From assembly GCA_024516035.1 (NCBI GenBank), contig CM044955.1, positions 51,809,074 through 51,873,073 on the forward strand: DNA of 64,000 nt. The letters run 5' to 3'. The notes under the pieces were generated by a model. The model saw only the letters and a program-made list of their open reading frames with translations. It was not told the DNA's origin and ran no database searches. Position numbers and translations under genes: made by a program. Below are positions 10,216 through 23,400 of the stretch, one piece after another. Numbering within the stretch: position 1 is the first letter of the stretch; every line of letters begins with the position of its first letter. The DNA is from Bactericera cockerelli. Lineage: Eukaryota; Arthropoda; Insecta; Hemiptera; Triozidae.

Positions 10216-11520
10216 ATATTCCGCAAAAATAATTTCAAATAAGAATCCAACCTTCTTTTTGATGCTGCTTGAGCTCTTTTTTTTTTGAAGTCCTGAATAT
10301 TTTTCCAGCATGGTAGGATCACCGCTTTCCATTTTGTAACGGACTTCTTCTTGATGACCACAGGCAGAATTTTATAAGTCCATCATCTGCTAGGCGCCTG
10401 GGAAAAGTTCCACAGCAATTTTCTTTTTTCCAACAGATTTTTAGAGATGTTTATTTTTTAGAACAAGCCAATAATTCTAGTAGGCAAATCCAATAAACAG
10501 AAATTTCAACACGGGAAAAAAAATCACGTTTTCATAATAATACAGCGTAGATTTTAATAGTACAATTTTTTTATTATTATTATTTATTAGATGATTAGTA
10601 ATATCTAACTGTCACTTCTTATCCATCAGTTATCACAAAAAATCCATAGTTGGATATTATCACACAAAATGATTATTATTATTTATTTATTTAATTACTT
10701 TCATGAGAGTACTTTCAAAAATCTCAGGTACACCTAGGTGGTAGGTAATTACTTATTCAAATGATATGTTTCTTGCAGTGACGTGTTCCATGGGAAACAC
10801 CCATCGTTTTGGGAGAAAAACACCAAATACCTAATTCCTATTTAGGTGTTTTCAAACACCCAATTATCTTTTAGAGTATTAAAACACTTTGTTAAACAAG
10901 CTCCTGAAGCTGACCCAATTTTTTTTTAGAACTGTTCACTTATAAAGAGGGCCTCTATGGAAAATAACACAATAGAAATGTAAATATCTAAATTGTATTA
11001 CATGTTACAGAGTAATCAAACTTGTATTACGAAACAGTCTTATTATCTCTACATTTGTATTCTTGCTCCAGTTCATCTATCTTAAGTCCAGTATATGAAT
11101 AAAGATAAATTAATAATTAAATAGTAAGAATAGATAAGTCACTACGAGTACATAAGTACCTATGAACGTATTGTACGTTGCCGTTGGACTGAGCAATATT
11201 AATGTAAATAGCTCCATTTATTTACTTGGTTAGATCATTTCGTGTAGGACTGTTCTTATGTAATTAAAATAGGAGAACCTAATTCGTCCAAAACTGATGC
11301 CTGAAAAAACAAAAAAAATACTCCACCTATCATATAAAGGAGGGTATAATCGGCAAAAGGTGAGTTCGGTGCGATGATTACCCCCTCACTTTTTGCATGT
11401 ACGAATTCGGTGCCGCCTAAAAAAGGTCATGTACGAGTTCAATGCGGTCTTAATGACTTATAGATTGATTGTTTGTTTAGTTTTAGATTATGTTGTAGAC
11501 AAGACTGTTCATTTCCTCCT
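10216..11520. other. No gene recognised
   Basis: AT-rich sequence with poly-purine and ATT runs. A short lysine-rich minus-strand reading frame ends in SINE A and matches nothing I know. No splice-supported exon seen. Confidence 0.5.
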
Positions 11521-11675
11521 TGAAGGCCATGCCTAGGGTTTATATTAGGGTTAGGTAAAACACAATGAAGGCCATGCCTTGGGTTTATGGTAGGGTTAGG
11601 TAAAATACAATGAAGGCCATGCCTCGGGTTTATAGCAGGGTTAGGTTAAATGCATTGGAGGCCATGCCTATGAGG
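11521..11675. repeat. 45 bp tandem repeat, about 3.4 copies
   Basis: Units start TGAAGGCCATGCCT at 11521, 11566 and 11611, with a diverged TGGAGGCCATGCCT at 11656. Each full unit contains GGGTTAGGT, which is not a telomeric array because it occurs only once per unit. Confidence 0.85.
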
Positions 11676-11859
11676 GAGAAATTACTTTAATTAACTGATC
11701 ATCAGGACCTTTTTTCAATGGGACCGAATTCATACATGACCTTTCTTGGAGCGGACCCAACACATACATTTTTTTATTTTTCGCACCCAACTCGTACATA
11801 GCCGTATAATCCATAAATATTTGGTCATTAAAATATATTTGGTTAGCAAATAAATAATA

Positions 11860-12372
11860 CAGGGTGTCTCCTCATAAACGAGACATTCAAAAATCTCGAG
11901 ATCCAATGCATATAGAAAACTCATATCTTCGGTAGTTTTCCTAACTTAATGGAAGACATCTTATGATGACCTACACAAATCTGCCAAGGTTATTTCAAAG
12001 TCAACTCCAGAATTTTAAATGGATCAACCTGAATTTTATTTGATTTTCAGATTCTGCATGCAATTTTGACCGACTTTATAAGCCCTTCAAAGCTTAGGAG
12101 AAGTACCTCTGTATAAATGTTTCTTTATAAAGAAAATAAATAAATAAACTATTATTATTAAAAAAAAACTATTGACATTAGGTACACTTTACTCCTTTCC
12201 TCAAAATTAGACTTGAATTAGAAATAACCTTGTAATAATAATGATGAATAACCTTGGCAGATTTGTGAAGGTCATCATCATAAGATGTACCCTAAAAGTT
12301 TGGAAAACCACCGAAAACACGAGTTTTCTATCTCTATTGGTTATCGAGATATTTGAATAATGGGACACCCTG
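11860..12372. mobile_element. 513 bp TIR element, TA duplications
   Basis: Ends CAGGGTGTCTCCTC and GGGACACCCTG, TA at 11858-11859 and 12373-12374. The arms include CCTTGGCAGATTTGT and its complement. No ORF. Tc1/mariner-type target choice. Confidence 0.75.
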
Positions 12373-13967
12373 TATAGAAATTTTCAGAGAAAAAAGAATA
12401 CTCTTGTTGCCATATTTTCGGATACACCCTGTAGTTTTATTGAATGGTTTACACATAGAGCGGTTTAGATACAATAAATACTAGTAAATGTTTTCTAAAT
12501 TAAAATCATATAAATTAGGCCTTTATAAAATATTAGGAATCTGTACATTCGAGGCAGTTAATACTGGAAATCGACGTCACAAGTTTTAAAAACAGTAAAA
12601 AAAAAAAATCAGGTGTATTTTTTTTCGACCTAACCTTTCGACCTAATATCCGTGTGAGGTTGATATGGACACTTGGTGCGATTCTTAGCGAGTAGAGGGT
12701 AAAACTCAGTCCAAATAATTAATATCAGGACGTTAAATCTAACCTGATCATCCAAGGTCGACACGACAGTGGAACATTTAGTTCATATTGTTATGTTCAG
12801 CTAACATAAAAAACTACTAGTAAGTAGCAGGGCTGAAAGCATGGTAGGAAACAGGAGGACGTTTTTTTCAGCGAGTTAATTTTTTAAATAAAGTTAAACA
12901 GTCAAAGGTTGTACTTTCAAATCTGTATGACAATGAGGTTGTGTACAAAAATTCGACTGAAAAAATAAATGGTTCCTATAAAGTAGGATCTTTATACTAC
13001 CGGTTCAGAATAATAACTTGTGATGACGATCTACAATTTAGATTTTATGTATATTTAGACAGTTTCAGCGAAATTCCAATAGCTTAACAATTTTTAAGGT
13101 GTATAAATTTTAAAGCTTCTGTGGACAAAGTTGATATAGAAAGCTATTTAGCTTTAGGAGATCTTACATTTCTACAGAAGATGTTAACCTACTGCTTGTA
13201 AAGCGTAAGTTTTATTGGAAGTCAAACATGTACTCAACATGTTACATGTTAACAGTTGAAAAAAAAGTTAACATATTGTGTTAATCACAATTACTAAAAC
13301 TAATTAATTTTTTGCCAAACTTGGGCCTTGAACCAACAAGGACTTCTCCTGGTTGCGGTCGAGCTACCGAGGTCGGTTTCACATTGCTTAATTTCAGCGA
13401 CGTGACTGGAGCTTGGGTAAATCAACTCCGAAGTTTTAGTAGGTATTTGACTTGGACTCGCTGCGGGACGTTAAACAGATACAGTCAGGTCAAAAGACAA
13501 TAGCATAAATTGTTGGCGCCCTTAACAGGGTTGGCGTTAGGAAGGGCTTATCTCGTCGTAAAATGTGGAAGTAGGAGTGCCAGAAACAACCACCTCAACC
13601 ATGAGAAAAACAGGTTGGCTAATGCCGACCCCAGACAAGTTTGGAAAAAGCAAGAAGAAGAAAAAGATTGAATATTCAAACTACCGGAATTTTCTAAAAC
13701 CGTCCATGCTATCTATGCATATTGGGTGGAAAGCAATACAATACATTACAGGACTTAAGGACAGGACATTAATTCTAATGCAGAGGATATTTTATGTGTA
13801 TAAAATAACCTGGGCATTGGGCATTAGAGGCGTCTAATGTACTGAAGGACGTCAATCTGAACAAATCCTAGGTACATATCTCATTATAAAACTTGTTATA
13901 TCCCTGGAAAATGGTAAATGGGCTTCATTTTCACAGATGAATTGGGTTCCTCAACAACTATGTCAAA
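12373..13967. other. No gene recognised
   Basis: AT-rich. Only a minus-strand tRNA-like SINE head near 13312-13380 (on the plus strand GGCCTTGAACCAACAAGG, GAGCTACCGAGGTCGG) could be recognised. Confidence 0.4.
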
Positions 13968-14057
13968 CAGGTATACCTATAGGAGTTAGTGCTGGAAGCG
14001 AGACTAGGCTAACAGGTATACGTATAGGAGTTAGTGTTGGAAGCAAGACGAGGCTAG
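13968..14057. repeat. 45 bp direct repeat, two copies
   Basis: CAGGTATACCTATAGGAGTT begins at 13968 and recurs with a few changes at 14013. The following 100 bp is rich in GAGACGAGA and its complement. Confidence 0.75.
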
Positions 14058-16075
14058 GATTTGGTCTCGTTCCATGTAAAAACTCGAGACGAGACATGTC
14101 ACTCTGGTGTCTCAAGACGAGACTTGGATTTTGTCTCGTCTCGTGATCTTTTACGACGTTATTTCTCGTTTCCAAACAAGGTCCTAACTTATAACTGTCT
14201 TTTTTTTTGTTTTGAAAAATGAGTTATGGACCCAATTCAAATCCAGAGCAGAAGACAACAGAAACAAGACTCACGTATACTCAAGTAGAGTAAGACAAGA
14301 GTCAGGAATCACGATGACTCAAGAAGTTGAGTTAGACAACATTCAGGAATCATTTAAGTTGAGCAAGCATCGACTCTGAGCAATCGGATTACAGGTATTA
14401 AGTCCTTAGTATTCTGGCTATCTAGAACTAATTTAAAATTGAGGTGGTTAGAAACCAAGGGGTACATCGAGTACCCATCAGTAGCCTACCACTACTAAGT
14501 CAAAATTTAAAGCTACCTTATTTATATACAAAACTGTGCGAGAATCACAAGCTTTTTGGTGAGATTTAGTTCATTTTGAGGGAGATTTACACTTCAAAAT
14601 GATAAAAACATAATTTAGGTGTTGTATTATTTCTCTATCAATGAAATCCTCTCATAATACACGGCGAGAAAGGATTAAAAAAAAAATATTGCTGTCTGGA
14701 TGTCAAAACTACACTTATTAATCTCGTCCAGCCTGAAAGGGGTCAGATTCCCAAAGAGACATTTACAAAAATATGTTCAAGATGTTGGTCATTTCTAAAC
14801 GATATTGTTGTGACTTAACCTTTTTAAAAAGCCAATTTAAAATAAAATAATAATGTCGTAATTATAAGTTTTTCTTGAGAACTTATACATTTCAATGTCG
14901 TTCTCCCAAATTACATAAGATAACTTCTAAAAGCTCATTTAACTCTCGCACAAATGGTTTACAATAAAAGTCAATAACTTAATATAAAAAACTAATACAA
15001 TTATTTCACTGGTAACACAGACAAATTCAATAAAATCCATAGGATATTTAAAGACATGGAACATTAACTCACTAGAATTTGTTATTACACAGATTAATAC
15101 TAGTGTGGTGATTGATAACACTGGATATTATATCATTTTCATTTGTAAACATATGATGAGAGTATCAGAGTTTATTGATGGCCTACTAGATTATCCTATT
15201 CCAAACTAGGTTAGGCTAGGTTAGGTTACGGATGGGCTGAGCTCTAGTTCAGGATAGTTCTAGGCCCATAGTTTAATAGAAACTAGACTAAACCTAATTT
15301 AATGTAACCTAGCCTAACTAATCTAGTTTGTCTTAGTACTAAATGAAGTTAGGCCGTTAACATACTGTATTTTTGAAAATGAAGATAGTTGAATTAGATG
15401 TTTTAGAACTCAAACATAAAAAAAACTGAATTTGTATTTAAATAAATTTATTAGTAAGACCCAAATTACTCACAGACATGCTGTAACACGTGAGTTATTT
15501 AAAATGTCCTATGGTATTTTATTCACGCAACACCTAATACAAAATTAACACAAAATCAAAATAAGCGTTCGATTATAATTTGATGCGAAATTAACATAAA
15601 AAGCAGCACTGTATTGAGACACAACAACAGATGTTTAGCAGGGGTGACGCGAAGGGTGACGATACTAATCTTAAGCACGAATCAAATAAAAAATACTTCA
15701 AAGTTAAACCTAATTATCAGTATTAATTAATTTACTGGACAAGATTCATTTGTATTATTATCTTTTTTTTTGCAATTAAAGGTCTCATTTGATAACATAT
15801 TTTCATCAAGGAATCTTTCAATTTATTTCCTTTTTATATGGTTTGATAACAAAATTATTTTCATTATAATTAATCGCATTGCATTTGTTTGATAAAATAT
15901 TTTATTGATCACATAAAACAAATTTTAATTTTCATAACTCATAATGATTAATTGTAAAAAACATACACAAGTCTACTAGTGCTGGGATAATGAACTTTTC
16001 ATATCTACATAACTAGGTCGTACAAATAAATAAGATAATTTCATTTCAATACATTCAATGTTATGATACGTTCCA

Positions 16076-16114
<39 letters not shown>

Positions 16115-17824
16115 GAAAGTTCATAAACACAAAAAAAAAAATTTTTACACAGTTCCACCATTATGACAATCATTGGTGTTTAACACAATTAATTCCTTAA
16201 TAATTATAATAAAATAGGGGTTTGCAACATTTCAATGGTGATCGTTGTAATTCTGTTAAGGTCTATTTTGATGGAAAACACTGAAAAATATTTATTACAC
16301 AAAATTATAATCGGTAAGTTTGTAAAAAATAAATCAAGAAGCGTTTCTCATTAATATTAAAAAAAGAACATTCAACAATCTGTCACCGTTCTTCTCTACT
16401 AAACATCTGGACTTAGCCTATTTTTTATACAAAAAAATTAAAAAACTACGGACATAAATTTATTGTTACATAAAATGACAACACCCCAAAGCCGGCGATA
16501 TTTTAGACTGGAGCAAAAATAACGCCTGAATTTAAGAAAGAAACAGCACTCTACATTAGTATGAAGATTTTTTTTGTTTTGTCAAACAAATTAAAATCCA
16601 GATAACTTGAAGATACCACAGATGACTTTTAATGTTATTTTACTTTATCTCTTTTTTTTTTGTTTTAAGCGACGTTAAAAAAAAAGAGATTTTCCACGTA
16701 TTTTTTAAGCTAAAGTAGCCAGCGCGCTGAATATACTTTTTAAGTCGATATACTCACGCTGCAGTATATCAAACCTTAAACAGCCAGCGTCCATGGCACA
16801 TTGAATACACCAGTTCTCATTCAGTCACTGAGGTTAAGCAACGTTCAGCGAGGCAAGGACTTGGTGACCATTTGAATTCGAAACCTCGTGATGCCAGCTA
16901 TTTCCGGCTCCACTCAGGCTAGTTCTAGTTGAGGTTAATTTGAGTAGCTGGTTTGAGTTTCCAGCGAATGTAGAGTGTAACCCCGTCGTGATATGACCGA
17001 GACCGAACAGTTGAAAGCGACGTTAGACGCCCCAAAAAAACTCTAAACACAAAATAAACATTATATAAATTGTCTATATTCCTATGCATTAGCACAACAT
17101 CCTTCACTTCAACAGCTGCTTCTTTCATAAATAATAGGCATATTCAAAAATTGGCACAAACAATAACAGCTAAATACAATTATTTAATTACAATACCGGT
17201 TACAAAATGCAAAAAACAAAATAAAATGAGTATTCCTAAATCTTTGGCATGGAAAAATCTTTGACTAATTGTTATGGCACTTTTGAGATTTCTTTCGTGT
17301 TAAAATATTTTTGGTAACAGACTAGAAACTTCAAGTTGTGTTGCTATGGCAACACAATATTTTTATTTGTTTATTGATAGAACAAAATATTTCATTCATA
17401 TTATATTAGCTGAGTAAAAAAATTGACTAACAAGTACGTTAGTTACTTGTATATTTATGTATGTATGCATATAAGGGTTGACTAGTAATATTACCCCAGA
17501 AATGTGACAGAATATTTATTTAAACTGGGATTACAGTAAAATTGTTTTTGGTGAAACAGCTAATAGAGAAAAATAGATTATTTCCATTGGTTAAATACAT
17601 ATAAAGTAATGGAAAACTTGGCTTTGTAAAATAATATACAATATTTGTCAAGAGAAACTTAATAATATGTCTCTAAATAAATGTTGAAGCTATTTTTGAC
17701 AACTTAAAAAATTAAATCATAAATAGTTAAATTAAGTTTGTTCAATATCCTTCTTGGGTCGATAGTAGTCATAAAATACTGGCACAATAAAAAACTCTAT
17801 AAGACAACTTAGAAAAGCAATAAT
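14058..17824. other. No gene recognised; AT-rich spacer
   Basis: Long low-complexity stretches, including an A tract at about 16077-16113. At 16860-17030 is a degraded SINE C-related block (GTTGAAAGCGACGTTA) found again near 40960 and, in complement, near 45322. No splice-supported exon found. Confidence 0.4.
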
Positions 17825-18161
17825 CCCTCAAAAATTGAAAAATAAAATTAAAAATAATTACATTATGTTAGGTAACCTCACAGGTAAGTCATGGAATATT
17901 TGGCACATATTTTTTTTTTTTACTTTAAAGTTTGCGGTAAATACACTCACCGGAAGAATTAACCGGACACTTCCTGTTTTCCCCTTTAAAATCCCTCAAA
18001 AATTGAAAAATAAAATTAAAAATAATTACATTATGTTAGGTAACCTCACAGGTAAGTCATGGAATATTTGGCACATATTTTTTTTTTTACTTTAAAGTTT
18101 GCGGTAAATACACTCACCGGAAGAATTAACCGGACACTTCCTGTTTTCCCCTTTAACACCG
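17825..18161. repeat. 168 bp tandem duplication including a transposon end
   Basis: CCCTCAAAAATTGAAAAAT begins at 17825 and again at 17993. The duplicated unit carries 3' flank, TA and the first about 50 bp of the TIR of the neighbouring element. Confidence 0.85.
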
Positions 18162-18730
18162 TGTATTTCCATGCGGCTGCAAAAGGTTGTAACTTCTACT
18201 GTAGATAACATTTTCCGATGATTTTTGTTTTGTATAAAAGAAAATAGATTAAGGATTTAAGCTCATTATAAGAAAAAAAATCAGGAAAAATCATTGCAAC
18301 TCATGGAAAGACAAATGTAAACTTGCAAAACACAGAATTTTAGAGGTGTTTTATTTAGAACACACTCAGTTCACTGTTTTATTTTTATCATTCGATTTTT
18401 CTTAAAAATACAAAAACCTAAAGATTTCAATTTCAACATGACCTACTAATACAAGGATTTAAAAAAAACACAATTCATTGAGGATGTTTCAAAAATCTCA
18501 AAAATACGGTAAACTGAAATTTTAAATTTTTCTTTCCATGAGTTGCAATGATTTTTCCTGAATTTTTTCTTATAATGAGTGTAAATCCTTAATCTGTTTT
18601 CTTTTATACAAAACAAAAGTCATATAAAAAAGTTATCTACAGTAGAAGTTACAACCTTTTGCAGCCGCATGGAAATACACGGTGTTAAAGGGGAAAACAG
18701 GAAGTGTCCGGTTAATTCTTCCGGTGAGTG
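18111..18730. mobile_element. 620 bp foldback element, TA duplications
   Basis: TIRs start CACTCACCGGAAGAATTAAC and match for about 200 bp at both ends, including AACACCGTGTATTTCCATGC. TA at 18109-18110 and 18731-18732. No ORF. Confidence 0.8.
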
Positions 18731-18731
18731 T

Positions 18732-19733
18732 ATAATTATCAATACCTTTCCTTTCCTAACAAGTAGTCAGTCATCTTGCGTGGTAACGCTGCTGGCGGTA
18801 AAATAGCTGTTTGACAAGGACTAACTTGTATAGTTTATTTACAAGATAAAATCAAATAAATATTTATTTGTTATATCTTGTCAACGCTATTTCTAATGTT
18901 TTTATATTGAAACTTTAGGAAACATTCTATTTACTAAACATATATTACTATTGAGTGTTAGTAATAGCACAAAAAGATCATGAAAGGTCAAATAAATATG
19001 CATGGATTAGACTATTCAAGAGGCTTAATATTATATCAGTACATATAATTCCTGCTGTAGGCTTACTGGTGTAAAATCAGTATCTTTGAAAAGAGCTTCC
19101 TGTAAGTGGAAGGGTGTAACTTTACATTTAGACAAAGGCTGATTGCAAAAAGTCTAAAAACTACATGAGTTTTTTGAACAGTTAGCCTCTCAACTTATTA
19201 TGTAGGAAGATTCTAAAATATACTTTTGTGCAAAAATTTCCATTCCGACTACAACAAAGCATGTTCTTTGAAAGCAAATCGCTGTTTTAAATTATAATGG
19301 ACAGTTTTAAAACTTTCCAAATCATGGTATATCATACAACAAACAATGTTACCGCGAATAATAAACATGAAATTCGATGGTTTTTGTAGCTGCTCTTCTG
19401 TATTCCAAAACTGTCATAATATGGTTGGTGGAAGGTAAAGGAAACACCCAACTTGCCGAGATTCAGTGGTGTAGTAGTTCTTACAATAGACTTCAAGTCC
19501 GGAGTTTGGTATTTGAGTCCAGGTCATGTCAAATAATTTTAAGTGTAGTAGTTGGGGATCAACCAATGTGATAAACTTTGTGTTTTACACAAATAAATTC
19601 TTTCTTTCTTTTTCTACTCCTGATGGGTTCTTCACAACAAGACAATCCAGAGAAAGAAAAAAATCTACTCAATGAACACCAACTTCCTCAGTTTTCAATA
19701 ACAGGGCTCATGGATTCCTCACTTCTACAGCTG
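18732..19733. other. Downstream region of the FRS2-like gene
   Basis: No coding sequence seen. At 19455-19612 is a possible tRNA-derived SINE (B-box-like TTTGAGTCCAGG, tail AAATAAATTC then TTTC repeats). The 3' UTR of the FRS2-like gene should start here on the minus strand. Confidence 0.4.
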
Positions 19734-20447
19734 TTACGAGTCTGAGCCTGACTTGACAAAACTAAATGAATCACTGATCGATGAGTTGTGCCTGGTCTTA
19801 CGACTGCACTCATTGATGTCTTCTGAATTCATTGACCTGGACACTGCATGTGACAAGGCTGATGTCTTGTTGAAGTCAATAGTGGCATAGCCCCCAGCTG
19901 GTTTATTGGGTGACTCAGGTGGTACCAGAGGACTAGTTAGCGTAGGCGAAGGGTTGCCCAGCTCTAGGACAAGATAATTCACAGGGGCAGCTTTCAAATT
20001 CAGAGGGGGTAGAACAGGGTTCTTGTTTGTGCCTGGTGTTATGACCGTATCGTCATAGTCAGGGTTAATGTTGGCGTAGTTGTGTGACGATTCTTCTTCG
20101 TTATTATTCACACAAGTAGGCGGGAATAGCTCTCCGTCTGTGCTGAATGTAGGAGAAAGTGGACTATTCACGCCAAAGTCCAGGTTGACGTACATGTTAG
20201 TGATGTGGTTGTTGTTGAGTAGCTTCTCCGGGTGTGGGGGTCTATTGTCCAAATCTTGTGGGGGCAGCAGGTCGTTCACGTAGCAGGGGGCGGGGGGGCT
20301 CAGGGGTAGGGGAGGGCTCAGGGCGCCATTGCTGACAGTTGAGTTGAGACGGGACGTTCGATTGGACCGGAGCGTGTGTACGGTGGAGGAAGGGTTACCA
20401 TCATGACTGCGGTGAGAGATGGAGTCATCATTGGAGTTGCTTCTCAT
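19734..20447 (-). CDS. FRS2-like terminal exon (phosphotyrosine tail)
   Basis: Acceptor CATTCCAG, then MRSNSNDDSISH, ending SDSFSFVKSGSDS and TAA. Unstructured S/P/N-rich tail with YxN docking sites; 237 codons plus stop, joined in phase to LQNHIQ. Confidence 0.88.
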   Translation of the reverse strand: MRSNSNDDSISHRSHDGNPSSTVHTLRSNRTSRLNSTVSNGALSPPLPLSPPAPCYVNDLLPPQDLDNRPPHPEKLLNNNHITNMYVNLDFGVNSPLSPTFSTDGELFPPTCVNNNEEESSHNYANINPDYDDTVITPGTNKNPVLPPLNLKAAPVNYLVLELGNPSPTLTSPLVPPESPNKPAGGYATIDFNKTSALSHAVSRSMNSEDINECSRKTRHNSSISDSFSFVKSGSDS

Positions 20448-23400
20448 CTGGAATGGATACATATATATTTTTTAAATAATGAAATATGAGCATAATTCGT
20501 GAAACAATCTTATAAAATGATCTTTGTGAATTAATCAGTCTTAAACACATTAAATTTATGATGTACATTTTTTTTTTAGTAAATTTCCATTTTTTCGTGA
20601 TTTTCTTATGCACCACAGTAATGCAAAACTTTTTCATTTCTAATAGAATTTACATATTATAGATTATTTTTCTGGGAATTTAGCAGATAGTTTGTGTGTA
20701 AATTTTGGCATGATAACTTTTTAATAAACTGCATGTATTTTAATGGATGTTTCAACTTTTATGAAAGTTTGTCATTATGTTCATTGGGGTTCCTAAATTA
20801 GCTGTATTTTGGTCATTTAGCTAAAAGTAGAAACCTATTTTTATTTAGAAACCTATCAAGTGGGTAATGAATGATTTGTTTAAGTTTAAAGTATGTGAAT
20901 GAGGTCTAAAGCTTTATTGAGCTAGTATCAATCTAACCTGAGTTATAAAAAATCTGGTGTAAACATCACACGACTTTCCTTATCCCCCAAAAAGGAGTCG
21001 AATTTCACCACTGGTGAGTCAACGGTAACAGATAACTAAAAACCAATGCCAAATTCGTAATCAGCACTTCAAAATCATTGAATTTGATATGTCACAACCC
21101 CCATGTAAGATGAATAATAAAAAAGTTAGTCAAAGCGGGTCCCTCCCCAGATACCGGTAAATTGGGGCCGAGTTCCAAAAAGTTCAAGATATCAAAAAAA
21201 TGATCAGAATAGACCCCTATTATTTTTTTAATCTAAGAAAAAGTTGTTCTCTAATTTTTTTTGTATCTTTAACCAATTTAAAGAAGCGGCGCTTGCAACT
21301 AATATTTGCGATTTCAACCAAAAGTTTCGTGGTTCGTCTGGTGTATAAAATAAATTTGTGTACCAAATTTCAAGTCTCTAGCTTTTACCGTTCTTGAGAT
21401 ATCCTGTTCACACACACACACACACACAGACAGACAGACAGACAGACAGACGCAAGGACCAATGGCTGAAAACAACTTTTTTGGTATCCTGAGGCCATGA
21501 TTCGTCCAGAAATGTGAAAAACTGGGTAGGTCAAATTTTCGACGAATACAATACTTTCCTTATTAAAGATAAGGAAAGTAAAAATACTCTCATATGTGGG
21601 TCATTTTCATTTATCTTGGGCATGTCAAGTCCGCAACCTTTCTCCTTTAATAAATGTGAAAATAATAGGGATATATGACTAAAATCTATTTGATCACATA
21701 GGAAACAATGTTTTTTTATAAATTACAATAATAAATTGTCTTTTAAAATAATGTGAAGACTCAAAATTACCAGTTATGTAAGTAACGTTCATGATATTTT
21801 AGGTGTCCCTTAGTCTAAGATTTTACTGTGTCTGATAGAAAAAAATGCATTTCTCCCCATTATTTTTACCAAAATCCAATATAAATGAGGAAAATCAAGT
21901 TTATTTAGGATGTGACATTAGTGTATATAAAAAATAATAATGTTCACCTCAATCTACAGACGTGTAAAGTTGTGTCCCTATGAAGAAAAAAAAATCTCCG
22001 TCATGAATGTTACCCCCAAAAAAATGTAAACCATTTTAAAAAACCCTTAGAATGAGGGCTAGCAGCTGCCGCTATTTTGCTTCTTACAGATGACACTGTT
22101 TTTGTTTTGAAATTTCCTGTCAGTTGGATGTTGGAAGCAGTACAGTGAGGGACAATGGTGGGTCTAATTTTTTTTGACAAGAACGTTACGCGGATTTTAA
22201 AATAAATTATAATGATTCTTTAATATATAATGTATTTCCTTAATTCTTCTGCATGTCCTCTTTCCAATAAAATATATTTTTTTTTGTAAAGTGAATATTC
22301 TTTCATTGAGAAAAGATTGTTTTAGTGGCGTGTTACTCATGAACGTTACCGTCATGACTGTTACTTAGTGTCATGAACATTACCCATGGTCATGAACGTT
22401 ACCTGGTACGTTTAGATTTTTGTAATTTTATGTAAAGCTGGATTTGGAAAAAAAGGTATCTGCTAGAAATATTCTAAATGAAATCTTTTGCTCAAAGGTA
22501 TTTGTCTTAGTCTTATGAGCCTTAAATATTGTTAAAAAGAAAAATCAAGTTTGTTTTAGGAAAAATGTAACATTCATGACAGAAAACACCAATATTTTTG
22601 AAAGTTTTTGAAATAGAAATAATAAATTTATTTAAAGCCAAATAGAAATAATGTGCTTCCAATATATTTCCTAATTTGTCTAAAAGACAATGAATATTTT
22701 CACATCATCTATGATGACATTTAAGATGGGCGAATAGAAAGACCCTAAAAAAGTGACAAACATGATTAAAAAGTTGGTAACAGATAAAAGTTTTGAAAAC
22801 TAAAGAGTTAATGTAGCCTGAAAAACGACAACAAATATTTTTTAATTTAATTTAAAAAAAAATCTTTAATTGTCTTGAAAAAATCCAATTGCCCAAGATA
22901 AATGAAAATGACCCATGTATTATTACTTCCAATAATTTCTAATATTAGAAACGGAAGTTTTGTGTTTGTTTTAGTATATAAAAAAAAATATATATCTCCC
23001 TTGCCTTTATTCCATGTTAGTTTATGTTGTTTTTGGGGTCGGCATTGTTCAACCTCATGGTTGAGGTTTGTAGGGTGCAGCACGTTTTTTTATGGCTGGA
23101 TGCCCTTCCTAACGCCAACGATTCTAGTTGGTTTTAACGTCCTGATCTTAACGGGGGTGTTACCCTCCATTTGCTGGGAATCGTACCAGTTACCCACATT
23201 AACCTCACCCAGCCTGGGTAGGGCCGGAAATGCCAGCGTCACGTGTTTGGAGGGAACAGAATTTTTTTCGAAAAGTCTGCTCAAACCTGATTTAATGTTT
23301 TTTCTTCATATTTCTGAATGTTTCATAACATATTGAGCACCTTTGTTTTTTGTTTAGTATTACTAGCCATGTTTTTTTTTGACAATTTTTTTTACAGGTT

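Noticed and set aside
10026..10361. 111-residue minus-strand ORF as the N-terminal exon of the ABCG gene
   Set aside because: Half of it is SINE A and the rest (KKKSVTKWKAVILPCWKN) matches no ABCG N-terminus I know; no phase-compatible donor could be supported.
11521..11675. Telomere-like repeat (GGGTTAGG)
   Set aside because: The motif occurs once per 45 bp unit and not in tandem.
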